From an uncultured Chloroflexota bacterium (GTDB taxonomy: Bacteria; Chloroflexota; Anaerolineae; Caldilineales; Caldilineaceae): a stretch of 64,000 bases of DNA. How positions within the stretch are numbered: the stretch's first letter is position 1; each line of letters opens with the position of its first letter. The notes beneath the pieces were generated by a model, which was given only the letters and a program-made list of their open reading frames with translations, was not told where the DNA came from and ran no database searches. A program made the translations under genes and the position numbers. Below are positions 55,088 through 64,000 of this stretch, piece by piece. Where the stretch lies: NCBI GenBank assembly GCA_903858085.1, contig CAIOHJ010000308.1, positions 1 through 64,000 on the forward strand. Reading direction: 5' to 3'.

Positions 55088-56332
55088 ATGGTCAACCAGC
55101 AAGCGGCCTATGCCCTTTTGGCCGAGCAGTTGGCGGAGCAGGGTGTCAATGTAGAGACGGTCAAGGCTGCGTTGCGTCGCCAGCAGATTGAGACGCCCAG
55201 CTGGGGCTATGCCAACAGCGGCACGCGCTTCAAGGCCTTTGCCTGGTCGGGTGCGGCCACCACGACGCAGCAAAAGCTCGACGATGCTGCAATGGTCCAC
55301 AAAATGACCGGCATAGCGCCCACGGTCGCCGTGCACATCCCCTGGGACAAGCCAGCCGACGAAGACTACCCTGCGATGCGCCAGTACGCCGAAGCGCAGG
55401 GCATCGCGATCGGCGCGGTCAACCCCAATGTTTTTCAGGAGGACGAGTACAAGCTGGGCTCCCTGGGCAACCCGAGTCCGGTGATCCAGGAGCGTGCGAT
55501 CGACCACATCATCGAATGTTGCGAGATCATGCACAAGCTCAACAGCCGGGTGCTCAGCCTCTGGTTTGCCGACGGTACAAACTATGCGGGCCAGGATGCG
55601 CTGCGCATGCGCAAGTGCCGTTTTGAGCGGGGGCTGAAGCTGGTCAAGCCGAAGCTGCCGGCGGGCGGGCGCATGTTGATCGAGTACAAATTTTTCGAGC
55701 CCGCCTTTTACAGCACCGATATCCCCGACTGGGGGACGGCCTACGCCTGGTCGCTCAAGCTCGGCGAGGCAGCCCAGGTGCTGGTCGACCTGGGCCACCA
55801 CGCCCAAGGGGTCAACATCGAGCAGATCGTGGCCTTCCTGCTCGATGAAAACAAGCTGGGCGGCTTTCATTTCAACAACCGCAAGTATGCCGACGACGAC
55901 CTGATTGTGGGCAGCACCAACCCGTATGAGCTCTTTTTGATCTACAACGAGCTGGTCGACGCCGAACTGAACGACGACCCGGCGCTGCGCGACGCGGCCC
56001 GCAACGTCTCTTATATGATTGACCAGTCCCACAATATCGAAGGCAAACTGGCGCCGATGATCCAGTCGGTGCTCAACTGCCAGGAGGCCTATGCCAAGGC
56101 GTTGATTGTGCCGCGACGGCAGCTGGCTGAGCTGCGGTGGGCGGGCGAGGTCTTGCTCGCCCACCGGCTGCTCACCGACGCCTTCCGCACCGACGTCCGC
56201 CCGTTGCTGGCCCAGGTGCGCGCCGAGCTCGGTGTGCCGGCCGACCCGATCGCCGCCTACCTGGCGTCGGGCTACGAGAGCCGCATTCGCCAAGAGCGCG
56301 GCCTCGCAGCAACCAGCGGCGGGTTCCAATAA
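55088..56332 (+). CDS. rhaI: L-rhamnose isomerase (RhaI type) / sugar isomerase
   Basis: A 414-residue TIM-barrel isomerase like the Pseudomonas stutzeri and RhaI enzymes rather than E. coli RhaA. Metal-site motifs: [20 protein letters not shown] (Glu, short: [11 protein letters not shown]), [11 protein letters not shown] (Asp, His), [13 protein letters not shown] (His, Asp). It converts L-rhamnose to L-rhamnulose. Agreement with the transporter genes that follow supports rhamnose as substrate. GAGAAGGGAG precedes the ATG; the stop overlaps the next start by 1 base (TAATG). Confidence 0.88.
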   Translation: MVNQQAAYALLAEQLAEQGVNVETVKAALRRQQIETPSWGYANSGTRFKAFAWSGAATTTQQKLDDAAMVHKMTGIAPTVAVHIPWDKPADEDYPAMRQYAEAQGIAIGAVNPNVFQEDEYKLGSLGNPSPVIQERAIDHIIECCEIMHKLNSRVLSLWFADGTNYAGQDALRMRKCRFERGLKLVKPKLPAGGRMLIEYKFFEPAFYSTDIPDWGTAYAWSLKLGEAAQVLVDLGHHAQGVNIEQIVAFLLDENKLGGFHFNNRKYADDDLIVGSTNPYELFLIYNELVDAELNDDPALRDAARNVSYMIDQSHNIEGKLAPMIQSVLNCQEAYAKALIVPRRQLAELRWAGEVLLAHRLLTDAFRTDVRPLLAQVRAELGVPADPIAAYLASGYESRIRQERGLAATSGGFQ

Positions 56333-57867
56333 TGGCTGACGCCCGCCCTGTCTTCGAGATCCAGCATGTCTCCAAGCGTTTTGACGCGACACAGGCGCTG
56401 GAAGATGTGTCGTTGACCCTCTACCCAGGCGAGGTGCACGCCCTGATCGGCGAGAACGGCGCAGGCAAATCGACCCTGATCAAAATCATGACCGGTGTCC
56501 ATCCCCCCGACACCGGCACCCTGCTCATCGACGGCACCCCCAGGCGGATCGGCAACTCGCAAGAGGCCCAGTCGCTGGGGGTCGCTGCCATCTACCAGGA
56601 GCCGATGGTCTTTCCCGACCTCAACGTGGCGGAGAATATTTTTATCAGCCACCGCAACCGCGGGCTGTTGGTCCATTGGGGGAAGCTCTATCGGGAGGCC
56701 GAGGCCATTCTGGCGCAGCTGGATGTGCACCTGGATGTGCGCATGCCGGCGCGCGGGCTGACCCTGGCCGCCCAACAGGCGGTCGAGATCGCCAAAGCCA
56801 TCTCGCTCCATGTGCGGGTGTTGATCATGGACGAGCCGACCGCCTCCCTCTCTGCCCACGAGGTGGACCAGCTCTTCCGGATCATCGAGTCGCTGCGCCG
56901 CCAGGGGGTGGCGATCCTCTTCATCGGCCATCGGATGGAGGAAGTCTTTCAGATTGCCGACCGCATCACTGTGCTGCGCGACGGTCGGCTGATCTCCTCG
57001 CGGCTGCGCGCCAGCGCCGCCGAGCTTCCCCGCCAGCGCGAACAGGTGATTCGCGAAATGGTGGGCCGGGAAGTCGGCGATTTTTTTGCCAAAAGTGCGG
57101 TGCCGCGCGGCCCGCTGCTGCTTGCGGTGCGCGACTTTGGCAAGACAGGCGTTTTCAGCGGCGTCCACTTCGAGATTCACCAAGGAGAGGTCCTGGGCTT
57201 TGCTGGCCTGATCGGGGCCCGACGCACCGATGTCGGGCTGGCGCTCTTTGGCGTCGAGCCGGCTGACCAAGGGACGGTCGAACTGGCAGGAAACAGGGTG
57301 CGGATCGACTCCCCCGAACAGGCGGTCCGGCTGGGCATCGCCTACGTGACCGAAGATCGTCGCGGGCTGGGGCTGACTCTGCCGATGTCGATTGCGACCA
57401 ATATCACGCTCCCCACCCTGCGCCGCTACCTGAGCACCCTCGGGCTGGTACGGCGAGGGGAAGAACAGCAGACCGCCGAGGACTACCGTGGCCGGCTGAT
57501 GATTCGCACCCCTTCGGTGGATCTGGAGGTCGGTAAACTGTCGGGGGGGAACCAGCAGAAGGTGATGTTGAGCAAGTGGCTCAACGCCCAGCCCAGGCTG
57601 CTGATCCTCGACGAGCCGACCCGTGGGATCGATGTGCGTGCCAAGGCCGAGGTGCACCACATCGTCAGCGACCTGGCCGCCCAGGGGCTGGCGATCCTTC
57701 TCATCTCATCCGACCTGCCCGAGGTGCTGGCCATGAGCGACCGCGTGCTTGTGATGCGCGAAGGGCGGCAGATGGGCATTTTCAGCCGCAGCGAAGCGAC
57801 ACAGGAGCGCGTGATGACGGCAGCCATGGGGCAGCACGACCCAATCTCCCCGGCGGTGCAGCGATGA
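56332..57867 (+). CDS. rhaT: rhamnose-type sugar ABC transporter, double ATP-binding protein
   Basis: A 511-residue protein with two ABC domains (RbsA/XylG/RhaT class). Domain 1: Walker [10 protein letters not shown], degenerate signature [14 protein letters not shown], Walker [12 protein letters not shown]. Domain 2 lacks a canonical Walker A (GLIGARRTD), has signature [15 protein letters not shown] and Walker [13 protein letters not shown]. Such asymmetry is normal in the class. It provides energy for the two permeases that follow; it overlaps the first by 4 bases. Confidence 0.9.
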   Translation: MADARPVFEIQHVSKRFDATQALEDVSLTLYPGEVHALIGENGAGKSTLIKIMTGVHPPDTGTLLIDGTPRRIGNSQEAQSLGVAAIYQEPMVFPDLNVAENIFISHRNRGLLVHWGKLYREAEAILAQLDVHLDVRMPARGLTLAAQQAVEIAKAISLHVRVLIMDEPTASLSAHEVDQLFRIIESLRRQGVAILFIGHRMEEVFQIADRITVLRDGRLISSRLRASAAELPRQREQVIREMVGREVGDFFAKSAVPRGPLLLAVRDFGKTGVFSGVHFEIHQGEVLGFAGLIGARRTDVGLALFGVEPADQGTVELAGNRVRIDSPEQAVRLGIAYVTEDRRGLGLTLPMSIATNITLPTLRRYLSTLGLVRRGEEQQTAEDYRGRLMIRTPSVDLEVGKLSGGNQQKVMLSKWLNAQPRLLILDEPTRGIDVRAKAEVHHIVSDLAAQGLAILLISSDLPEVLAMSDRVLVMREGRQMGIFSRSEATQERVMTAAMGQHDPISPAVQR

Positions 57868-58925
57868 CCTGGCTGCGCCGTCGTTTTCAGCCGGAACAGA
57901 TCCGCGAGCTGGTGTTGTTGGCCCTCATCCTCGGGATCGTGCTCTTTTTTGGCACCCAGATCGAGAACTACTTTTCCCCACGCACCTTCACCCGCATCTC
58001 CACCAGCGTGGCTGTGGTCGCCATCGTGGCGGTCGGCCAGACGCTGGTCATTCTGACCCGCAACATCGACCTGTCGGTCGGCTCGATCGTCGGCTTTACG
58101 GCCTATGCGGTCGGCACCTTGCTCACCCTCCAAAACGACCTGCCTCCTGGGCTGGCGGTGCTGCTGGCCGTAGGGCTGGGTGCCGCCATGGGCGCCTTCA
58201 ACGGTCTGCTCGTGGCCTATGGAAAAATTCCGGCGATCATCGTCACCCTGGGGACGCTGGCGATCTACCGCACGCTGCTGGTCGAGATCTCGGGGGCGCG
58301 CAGTGTCGTCACCAATGAACTGCCCCGTTGGTTGGTCAACCTGCCGCCGGTGAACGCATTTTCGATCGGGGAGCTCGACATTCGGCTGCTCTTTTTGGTC
58401 GCCCTGCTCGTGGTGCTGCTTTTTCAGCTGGTCGTCAGTTATTTGGGATGGGGGCGGCGGCTTTATGCGATCGGCTCCAACCCGGATGCGGCGCGCATTG
58501 CCGGGTTTCCGGCCCAGCGCATTGTGCTGACCGCTTTTGTGCTGAGCGGCGCCCTGGCCGGGCTGGCCGGCTTTGTCTTTCTGGCCCGCTTTGGCAACAT
58601 CACCGTGGTGGCTGGCCTGGGCATCGAGCTGGAATCGGTGGCTGCAGCCGTGGTGGGGGGGGTCAACATCAACGGGGGGCTTGGCTCGCCGCTGGGCGCT
58701 TTCCTGGGCGCCGTGCTGATCGACATCATCGACAACAGCCTGATCCGCTGGCTGGCGATCAGCGAGTTCTGGCGCAATGCGCTGTTGGGTCTGCTGATTT
58801 TGCTGGCCGTGGCCACCGACACAATTGTCATGCAGCGCCTGCGCAGCCTCTGGGCGCGCCAGGAACTGCGGCTGGCCGCCCGTCGGCTGACAGAGGAGAA
58901 GGGAGAGAGCAACCGTGCAGCTTAG
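57864..58925 (+). CDS. rhaP: rhamnose-type sugar ABC transporter permease 1
   Basis: A 353-residue permease of the RbsC/XylH class with 8-10 helices. [22 protein letters not shown] is the class motif (short: [11 protein letters not shown]) and [16 protein letters not shown] the cytoplasmic loop motif (short: [12 protein letters not shown]). It starts within the ATPase stop and its own stop overlaps the next start by 11 bases. With the second permease it should form a heterodimeric channel. Confidence 0.9.
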   Translation: MTWLRRRFQPEQIRELVLLALILGIVLFFGTQIENYFSPRTFTRISTSVAVVAIVAVGQTLVILTRNIDLSVGSIVGFTAYAVGTLLTLQNDLPPGLAVLLAVGLGAAMGAFNGLLVAYGKIPAIIVTLGTLAIYRTLLVEISGARSVVTNELPRWLVNLPPVNAFSIGELDIRLLFLVALLVVLLFQLVVSYLGWGRRLYAIGSNPDAARIAGFPAQRIVLTAFVLSGALAGLAGFVFLARFGNITVVAGLGIELESVAAAVVGGVNINGGLGSPLGAFLGAVLIDIIDNSLIRWLAISEFWRNALLGLLILLAVATDTIVMQRLRSLWARQELRLAARRLTEEKGESNRAA

Positions 58926-59913
58926 GTGGAAATTTGTGCAGCGCTGGGAAGGGTTGCTGGCTCTGCTGCTGGCGGTCATCGTCCTCTACAACGCGGTCAG
59001 CACCCCTGGCTATCTGACCGTCAACAACTGGGTCAACCTCTTTCAGCTGTCGATCGAGAAGATCATCGTGGCGCTGATCATGACCTTTATCATCATCAAC
59101 GCCGAGATCGACCTTTCGGTCGCCTCGGTGATGGGGTTCAGCGCCTGCATGGCCGGCTTTTTGTATGCGGGCGGGATGCCGATGGAAGGGGCGCTGGGGG
59201 TGGCGCTGCTGGCGGGTGTCGCCGCCGGGCTTTTCAACAGTTTCTGGATAGGCGTTGTGGGGTTGCCTTCGCTGGTGGTCACCCTCTCTGGCCTGATCGG
59301 CTACCGCGGGCTGGCCTATGTGCTGCTCGAAGACCGCTCGATCGGCAGCTTCCCCGACTGGTTCAACCGCCTGGGTCAGCAGCCGTGGCTCGGCCCATTT
59401 CCGTTCGCCATGCTCGTCTTCTTTGTGTTGCTGGTCTTTGCGATTATCATTCTACAATACTCGGGTTTTGGCCGCTATGTCTTTGTGATCGGCAACAACC
59501 AGGCTGTGGCCCGCTATTCGGGGGTGCGTGTCCAGCGTACCAAGATGATCCTCTTTGTGGTTTCGTCGACCCTGGCTGCGCTGGCTGGCCTGCTCTATGC
59601 GGCAAGGCTGGGTGCCGTCCGCGGGGATATGGCGAATGGCTTTGAGCTCGACATCATCACCATGGTGCTGCTCGGCGGGGTCAGCATCTTTGGCGGCACA
59701 GGGTCGCTGTGGGGTGTGCTGCTTTCGGTGCTGATCATTCTCAACCTGCGCAACGGCATGGGGCTGGCCAATTTTTCTGGCCATGTGCAGACCGGGGTGA
59801 TCGGTGCGCTCTTGATTCTCTCGGTGCTGGTGCCCAACCTGGCGGCGACCGTGCGGGCCCACTGGAGCCAGCGCCGTCTGCGCAGCAAGCCAGCCGCCGA
59901 ACCGGGCAGGTAA
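58915..59913 (+). CDS. rhaQ: rhamnose-type sugar ABC transporter permease 2
   Basis: A 332-residue permease of the same class. [19 protein letters not shown] (class motif, [12 protein letters not shown]) and [20 protein letters not shown] (loop motif, [12 protein letters not shown]) are present. The GTG start at 58915 is preceded by GAGAAGGGAGAG, inside the rhaP reading frame. Confidence 0.9.
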   Translation: MQLRWKFVQRWEGLLALLLAVIVLYNAVSTPGYLTVNNWVNLFQLSIEKIIVALIMTFIIINAEIDLSVASVMGFSACMAGFLYAGGMPMEGALGVALLAGVAAGLFNSFWIGVVGLPSLVVTLSGLIGYRGLAYVLLEDRSIGSFPDWFNRLGQQPWLGPFPFAMLVFFVLLVFAIIILQYSGFGRYVFVIGNNQAVARYSGVRVQRTKMILFVVSSTLAALAGLLYAARLGAVRGDMANGFELDIITMVLLGGVSIFGGTGSLWGVLLSVLIILNLRNGMGLANFSGHVQTGVIGALLILSVLVPNLAATVRAHWSQRRLRSKPAAEPGR

Positions 59914-59914
59914 C

Positions 59915-59947
59915 TGTGGATCAGGGATGTGGATCAGGGATGTGGAT
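59915..59947. repeat. 13-bp tandem repeat before the binding-protein gene
   Basis: TGTGGATCAGGGA occurs at 59915-59927 and 59928-59940, followed by a half copy TGTGGAT. It lies in the 93-base gap between rhaQ and rhaS and is probably replication slippage. Confidence 0.8.
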
Positions 59948-60006
59948 ACCCGCGGCGACGCGTGTTCGTTTTACTGTTTACCAACCGTATTCAAGGAGAA
60001 AAAACC

Positions 60007-61227
60007 ATGCACAAGACAAGAATGATGGTGCTGGGGCTGTTGCTGGTCGCTGGCCTGGTGCTGGCTGCCTGCGCGGCGCCCGCTGCCGCCCCGGCTGCCC
60101 CGGCTGAAGAAGCTGCCCCGGCCGAAGAGGCTGCTGCCGAAGCGACCGAAGCCCCGGCCGAAGAAGCTGCCCCGGCCGAAGAGGCTGCTGCCGAAGCGAC
60201 CGAAGCCCCGGCCGAAGAAGCCGCCCCGGCTGAAGAAGCTGCTGCCAGCGGGGATGTGGTCAAGGCCACCCCAGGCCAGTCGGTGGAGATGGTGTTGATG
60301 CCCAAGTTCCTGGGCATTCTCGTCTTCGACCAGGCCAACCAGGGTGCGCAGGAAGCCCACGCCGAGCTGGGTAACCCCGCCGGACTCCAGTTCCTGGGGC
60401 CGACCCCAGAGAACAGCGTGGCCGGGCAGATCGAAATCGTCACCAACGCCGCCACTCAGGGCGTGCAGGCGATCATGATCTCCAACAACTCCGGCGACCA
60501 GATCGCCCCGGCCGCCCAGGCTGCCCGCGACGCCGGCATGACCGTCGTCACCTGGGACTCTCCGATCCCCTCCGGGGAAGGCGAACAGCTCTTCGTGGCG
60601 CAGGTAGACTTTGCCGAGACCGGCAAGGTCATGGCTGACATGGCGATGTCCATCCTCGGCGAAGAGGGCGGCAAGTTCGCCATCCTCTCCGCTTCGCCGG
60701 ATGCAGCCAACCAGAACGCCTGGATCGCCTCGATGCAGGAGACCCTCAAGGACCCGACCTACGCCAACCTTGAGCTGCTCGACATCGTCTACGGCAACGA
60801 CCAGTCCGAAGATTCCTACAACCAGGCGCTGGCGTTGATCGACAAGTACCCTGAGATGGAACTGATCATGGCCCCGACCTCGGTCGGTATCGTGGCGGCG
60901 GCCAAGGCGATGCAGGATGAGGGCCTGTGCGACACCGTCAAGGTTTCTGGCCTGGGTCTGCCGGCGGAGATGCTCGACTACACCCTCAACGGCTGTGCAC
61001 CCGAGTTCGCCCTGTGGAGTTTTGTCGACCTTGGCTACACCACCTACTACGCCTCCTACCTGCTTGCTACCGGCGCCCTGCAGGGCGCTGAAGGCGAGAC
61101 CTTCGAGGCCGGCCGGATGGGCAGCTACACGATCGAGAAAGACCCGACACGCGAAAATGGCCTGCGCATCGTGATGGGCCCCTTCACGGTCTACAACGCC
61201 GAAAACGTCGAGGCCGCTGCCAAGTAA
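60007..61227 (+). CDS. rhaS: rhamnose-type sugar ABC transporter substrate-binding lipoprotein
   Basis: A 406-residue lipoprotein (lipobox LAAC, Cys about 20). A long Ala/Pro/Glu-rich linker built from 18-residue repeats (residues 22-85) leads to a periplasmic-binding-protein type 1 domain (peripla_BP_4): [25 protein letters not shown] start (short: [10 protein letters not shown]), [20 protein letters not shown] and VVTWDSPI. This fits rhamnose/autoinducer-2-type binding proteins. AAGGAG precedes the ATG at 60007; upstream frame is non-coding. Confidence 0.9.
   Translation: MHKTRMMVLGLLLVAGLVLAACAAPAAAPAAPAEEAAPAEEAAAEATEAPAEEAAPAEEAAAEATEAPAEEAAPAEEAAASGDVVKATPGQSVEMVLMPKFLGILVFDQANQGAQEAHAELGNPAGLQFLGPTPENSVAGQIEIVTNAATQGVQAIMISNNSGDQIAPAAQAARDAGMTVVTWDSPIPSGEGEQLFVAQVDFAETGKVMADMAMSILGEEGGKFAILSASPDAANQNAWIASMQETLKDPTYANLELLDIVYGNDQSEDSYNQALALIDKYPEMELIMAPTSVGIVAAAKAMQDEGLCDTVKVSGLGLPAEMLDYTLNGCAPEFALWSFVDLGYTTYYASYLLATGALQGAEGETFEAGRMGSYTIEKDPTRENGLRIVMGPFTVYNAENVEAAAK
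60094..60240 (+). repeat. 54-bp tandem repeat coding the rhaS linker
   Basis: The segment GCCGAAGAGGCTGCTGCC recurs with a 54-base period (60121, 60175), giving 18-residue repeats of the type [18 protein letters not shown]. About 2.6 copies. Copy number may vary among strains. Confidence 0.85.
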
Positions 61228-61267
61228 GCAGCCTGCCTTTGCCGGAGGAAAAGACGCCGTGCACGAC

Positions 61268-61296
61268 AGTCCCGGATTCGTTGTGGATCCGGGACT
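61268..61296 (+). terminator. hairpin after the rhamnose transport operon
   Basis: AGTCCCGGA (61268-61276) pairs with TCCGGGACT (61288-61296) around an 11-base loop, 41 bases after the rhaS stop. There is no U-tract, so termination is uncertain. Confidence 0.45.
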
Positions 61297-61356
61297 GTTG
61301 CTGCCAGCGGGCAAGAAAGCCCTGCCGCAGGGCAGTGGGAGAAAGAGAGGAGGCCG

Positions 61357-62406
61357 ATGGCTGCGTCGATTCTGGCGGTGAGCCGCCAATTTTTTCAGGA
61401 GATCCTGCTGCCCATCCTGCAGCGCGATTTTGCCGAGGAGACTGCCCAGAGCGCGTTTGGCATCTTCGGGTATGGGTCAGAGGTGATCGGGATGGAGGAT
61501 GCCTACTCGAGCGACCACCACTGGGGGGTGCGCGTCAACGCAGTGATGCCCGACGCGCTCTACCGTGCGCGCGGCCAGACGATCGCCCAGGCGGTGATCC
61601 CGCAGCTGCCCGAGCATTTCCAGGGCTACGACGTGCGTGCTGGGTTTTCAGGGGGCACCGGGCTGTCGATCACCGGGTTGGAAAGCTATCTCAAAACGAC
61701 GATCGGGATCGACCATGCGCCGCAGAGCGACGCCGAATGGCTGGCCGCGCCGGAGGAGGACATCCTCCATCTGGTCAACGGGGAGCTGTGGCTGGACAGC
61801 AGCGGGCGTTTCTCCCAGATCCGCAGCCAGCTGCAGGGCTACTACCCCGAACCGGTGCGGCTGCGCCGGATTGCCCACTGGTGCCGTTATTTTTCGGGGA
61901 TGGGCAGCTATGCCCTCAAGCGCGCCCTTTTGCGCGACAACGAGTACTACGCCACGATCACCTTTGCTCGCTCCGTGCGCTGGGCTGTCCAGCTGGCCTT
62001 TATGTTGGAAAAAGAGTACTGTCCCTACGACAAGTGGACCTATGCGTTTTTCCAGCGGCTGCCTCGCCTCTATGCGCCGCTGGCGCCCTGGGTGGACGAG
62101 GCGCTCCGCCTGGCCACACCGTGGCCGCGCAAGCTGGAACTGCTCCACCACATGGCCGACGTGCTCGACCACTTTCTGGTCGCCGACGGCATCATTCGCC
62201 CCCACCCAGCCTTCGCCGAACACCCTTCTTCTGGCTACCGGCTGCTGGAGCATGCCTACGCTGAGATTCTGCACCAGCTGCCGGAAACGCTGCGGGGGGT
62301 GGTGCCGGTCTGGGAACAGGTGCACTGGGAAGCCAACCACAGCCGGTATGTGGCCGGGCTGGAGCTGCCGGTGTGGGACGAACTGCTCAACCTGCGGCCA
62401 GCCTGA
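61357..62406 (+). CDS. DUF4037 family protein (nucleotidyltransferase-like)
   Basis: A 349-residue protein. The segment GYGSEVIGMEDAYSSDHHWG (residues 38-57) is the DUF4037 hallmark and resembles the G-S acidic motif of nucleotidyltransferases; the middle contains WCRYFSGMGSYALKRALLRD and WTYAFFQRLP, both typical. GAGAGGAGG precedes the ATG. It follows the rhamnose operon by 129 bases and lies across a weak hairpin. I know of no defined function for this family; a nucleotide-transfer activity is a fold-based guess. Confidence 0.8.
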   Translation: MAASILAVSRQFFQEILLPILQRDFAEETAQSAFGIFGYGSEVIGMEDAYSSDHHWGVRVNAVMPDALYRARGQTIAQAVIPQLPEHFQGYDVRAGFSGGTGLSITGLESYLKTTIGIDHAPQSDAEWLAAPEEDILHLVNGELWLDSSGRFSQIRSQLQGYYPEPVRLRRIAHWCRYFSGMGSYALKRALLRDNEYYATITFARSVRWAVQLAFMLEKEYCPYDKWTYAFFQRLPRLYAPLAPWVDEALRLATPWPRKLELLHHMADVLDHFLVADGIIRPHPAFAEHPSSGYRLLEHAYAEILHQLPETLRGVVPVWEQVHWEANHSRYVAGLELPVWDELLNLRPA

Positions 62407-62440
62407 GACACATGACGAGACACCAGCCCACCCGCGCGGC

Positions 62441-63892
62441 TCACGGCTGCTTCAGCCGGATCTGGTAGATCGCTTCCACCTCGGCCTGCAGCTGACGGGC
62501 CGCACTTTCGGGCGTCAGCTCGCCCGCCACAATCTGTTCGATCACCTGGGGCAGGAGCAGGCGGGCTTCGATCACGCCGATCGTCGCCTTCTGGGCCAGC
62601 GAGTAATCGGGGCGCAGCACCCAGCTTTTCATCGTGGCAAAGCCGTTGGCGATGTGGCCCAGGGTTGCAGGGGAGTAGACCGCAAAGATCGGGCTGGAGG
62701 TCGACCAGGCTTCGAGCGCGCTCTCGAGCACGGGCACCTTGCCGAGCGGAGCAGTGGCCAGGATGTCGAGATAGCCCTCCTGCAGAAAGAAACGGGCAAC
62801 CTCCTGGGCTGCGGGCTCGGCACCGGCCAGGAAAGACAAGGTTTCCAACCTGCCGTACGACGCGGTCCCGTTCGGGCCGGTCAGGCTGGCGGTAAAGCCT
62901 GTTTTGGCGGGCAGCTCGGCGACTGCGATCGTCACCTTGCCACCGTCGGCATTTTCTGAACCCTCGACCAGATCATCCATGATGTAGGTGCTGTAAAAGA
63001 GCATGGCGGTTTCGCCCAGCTCATAGCGCTCGCGGGCGCTGTACAGATCCTGGGGGCCTGGGGGCGAACAGCGCTGCAGGGCGCTGAAAAAGCGCAGCGC
63101 CTCCACCATCTCCGGGGTATCCATTGTGACAGTGCCGGCTGCATCAAACGGCCAGACATTGTTGGACATGGCCACCTGCTCGAAGATCTGGTGGGTGTAG
63201 CTCTGGTTGCTGAAGGTCGGCAGCACCAGGGCAAACGCAGGGGTGCCACTGGCCTCGATCGTGTCGCAGGCCTGGTTGAGGTCGGCCCAGCTGATGGGCC
63301 GGTTGAGCCCGCTCGCCTCAAACAGGTCCCGGCGGTACCAGAGCGCCTGGATCCAGCCATCGTAGGGGACGGCCAGCAGGCGGCCACGGTCGGTTGCCAT
63401 CGCCAGCACGCCGCTGCGAAAGTCGCTGGCCCCGACCGCCTCGACCACGGCCTGGGCCGCTGCACTGTCGAGCAGGCCGCTGCTGTCCAGCGCTGGCACC
63501 CACTCCATACTCAGCCGGATCAGGTCGGGCAGCTGCCCGGCCGCCTGGGCCGCTTCCAACTGGGCCAGCACCGAGGATTCGACAAAGGGCACGATGGTGA
63601 CCTGGACGCCCGGGTGTGCGGCCATGTAGCGTTCGGCCAGCGCACGATAGACAGCCACACGGCTGGGCTCGTTGTCTGAAGTCCAGAAGTCCACGTCGAC
63701 GGTCGGCGGGGCAGGTGTCGGGGGGGCAGATGTCGGCGGGGCAGGTGTCGGCGGGGCAGATGTCGGGGGGGGGAGCGGGGTCACTGCCGTCGGCTGGGCG
63801 CTCTCAGCGGTCGGCGGCGGCTCGCTGGGGCGCCCGCACGCAGCCAACGACAGGAGGGCAGTGAAGAGGGGAAGGACAAGCCAGCGGTTCAT
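62441..63892 (-). CDS. sugar-type ABC transporter substrate-binding lipoprotein (family 1)
   Basis: A 483-residue lipoprotein (lipobox LAAC, Cys about 19) with a Pro/Thr-rich spacer of PPTSAPPTPA repeats (residues 40-64). The binding domain starts VDVDFWTSDN, with AAHPGVQVTIVPF and DLIRLSMEWVPAL, features of UgpB/MalE-like proteins. AAGGAG precedes the ATG at 63892. It is on the minus strand, converging on the DUF4037 gene. The ligand is not known; partner genes may lie to the right of the window. Confidence 0.87.
   Translation of the reverse strand: MNRWLVLPLFTALLSLAACGRPSEPPPTAESAQPTAVTPLPPPTSAPPTPAPPTSAPPTPAPPTVDVDFWTSDNEPSRVAVYRALAERYMAAHPGVQVTIVPFVESSVLAQLEAAQAAGQLPDLIRLSMEWVPALDSSGLLDSAAAQAVVEAVGASDFRSGVLAMATDRGRLLAVPYDGWIQALWYRRDLFEASGLNRPISWADLNQACDTIEASGTPAFALVLPTFSNQSYTHQIFEQVAMSNNVWPFDAAGTVTMDTPEMVEALRFFSALQRCSPPGPQDLYSARERYELGETAMLFYSTYIMDDLVEGSENADGGKVTIAVAELPAKTGFTASLTGPNGTASYGRLETLSFLAGAEPAAQEVARFFLQEGYLDILATAPLGKVPVLESALEAWSTSSPIFAVYSPATLGHIANGFATMKSWVLRPDYSLAQKATIGVIEARLLLPQVIEQIVAGELTPESAARQLQAEVEAIYQIRLKQP
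63702..63770 (-). repeat. 15-bp coding repeat in the lipoprotein spacer
   Basis: Alternating GGCAGGTGTCGGCGG and GGCAGATGTCGGGGG units code for the SAPPTPAPPT spacer of the family 1 binding protein. Confidence 0.7.
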
Positions 63893-63931
63893 CGTGCGGT
63901 CTCCTTGGTGGCTGGGTGGGGGGCTGCGTCG

Positions 63932-64000
63932 CTACTCGCCCCACTGCAGGCGGTGGTCGAAGATGTTGCTGAGATTGCCTGCCACCGAGCCAACCAGATA
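63932..64000 (-). CDS. C-terminal end of a gene running in from the right edge
   Basis: An open frame on the minus strand enters the window at 64000 and stops at a TAG (complement 63932-63934). It gives 22 residues ending IFDHRLQWGE. The stop is 40 bases before the family 1 lipoprotein start, a normal operon spacing. Too little is visible to name it. Confidence 0.45.
   Translation of the reverse strand, partial: YLVGSVAGNLSNIFDHRLQWGE

Overview
The window reads as about 64 kb of chromosome from a high-GC bacterium, most likely a member of the Chloroflexota (Anaerolineae/Caldilineae type). The basis is indirect: coenzyme F420 genes, a type 2 isopentenyl-diphosphate isomerase next to a prenyl synthase, very many ABC importers with lipoprotein binding proteins carrying Ala/Pro/Glu-rich linkers, and several LysM surface proteins. 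No 16S sequence is present, so the placement is inference. I found no transposase, integrase, phage gene, CRISPR array or tRNA.

Left part (1-12 kb). The 3' end of a 23S rRNA gene and a 5S rRNA gene close an rrn operon, followed by a terminator. Then come a polyamine-type binding protein (minus strand), a triple-LysM L,D-transpeptidase, a HypE/PurM-like protein coupled to an FtsX-type permease with two tandem ATPases, an Fe(III)-type binding lipoprotein, and a secreted protein with Cna-B-like repeats and a C-terminal LysM.

Central housekeeping part (12-35.5 kb). Isoprenoid genes (fni and a polyprenyl synthase), a 2-oxoacid dehydrogenase E1alpha-E1beta-E2 operon on the minus strand, a cystathionine gamma-synthase-type enzyme with a methyltransferase, an M20 dipeptidase, and a fusion of ADP-forming acyl-CoA synthetase with a GNAT domain. 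A minus-strand run follows: AsnRS, a WecA/TagO-like transferase and an ABC-F ATPase, preceded by a small basic protein and a LysM/lamin-tail protein. Then an HtrA protease and a cluster resembling E. coli ybbA-ybbP-tesA.

Catabolic island 1 (35.6-50.5 kb). A ROK regulator with its own strong promoter leads a long run of same-strand genes: a deacetylase-like protein, a lactonase-like amidohydrolase, a complete family 5 (Dpp/Opp) ABC importer, a PLP enzyme, an M20 deacylase, an isochorismatase-fold amidase, a Gfo/Idh dehydrogenase, a DapA-family aldolase and an enolase-superfamily sugar-acid dehydratase. Most downstream genes overlap by 4 bases. Together they suggest uptake of an N-substituted sugar or sugar-acid conjugate, deacylation, and breakdown by an oxidative non-phosphorylative route (dehydrogenase, lactonase, dehydratase, aldolase). 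The substrate is unknown. This is the best candidate here for an undescribed system.

F420 cluster (50.5-54.0 kb). A putative F420-dependent LLM oxidoreductase diverges from a standalone FbiB-C-type nitroreductase, cofD and cofC.

Catabolic island 2 (54.0-61.3 kb). A class II aldolase diverges from an L-rhamnose isomerase followed by a complete rhamnose-type ABC importer (rhaT, rhaP, rhaQ, rhaS). No sugar kinase is visible. The right edge holds a DUF4037 protein, a family 1 sugar-binding lipoprotein and the last codons of another minus-strand gene.
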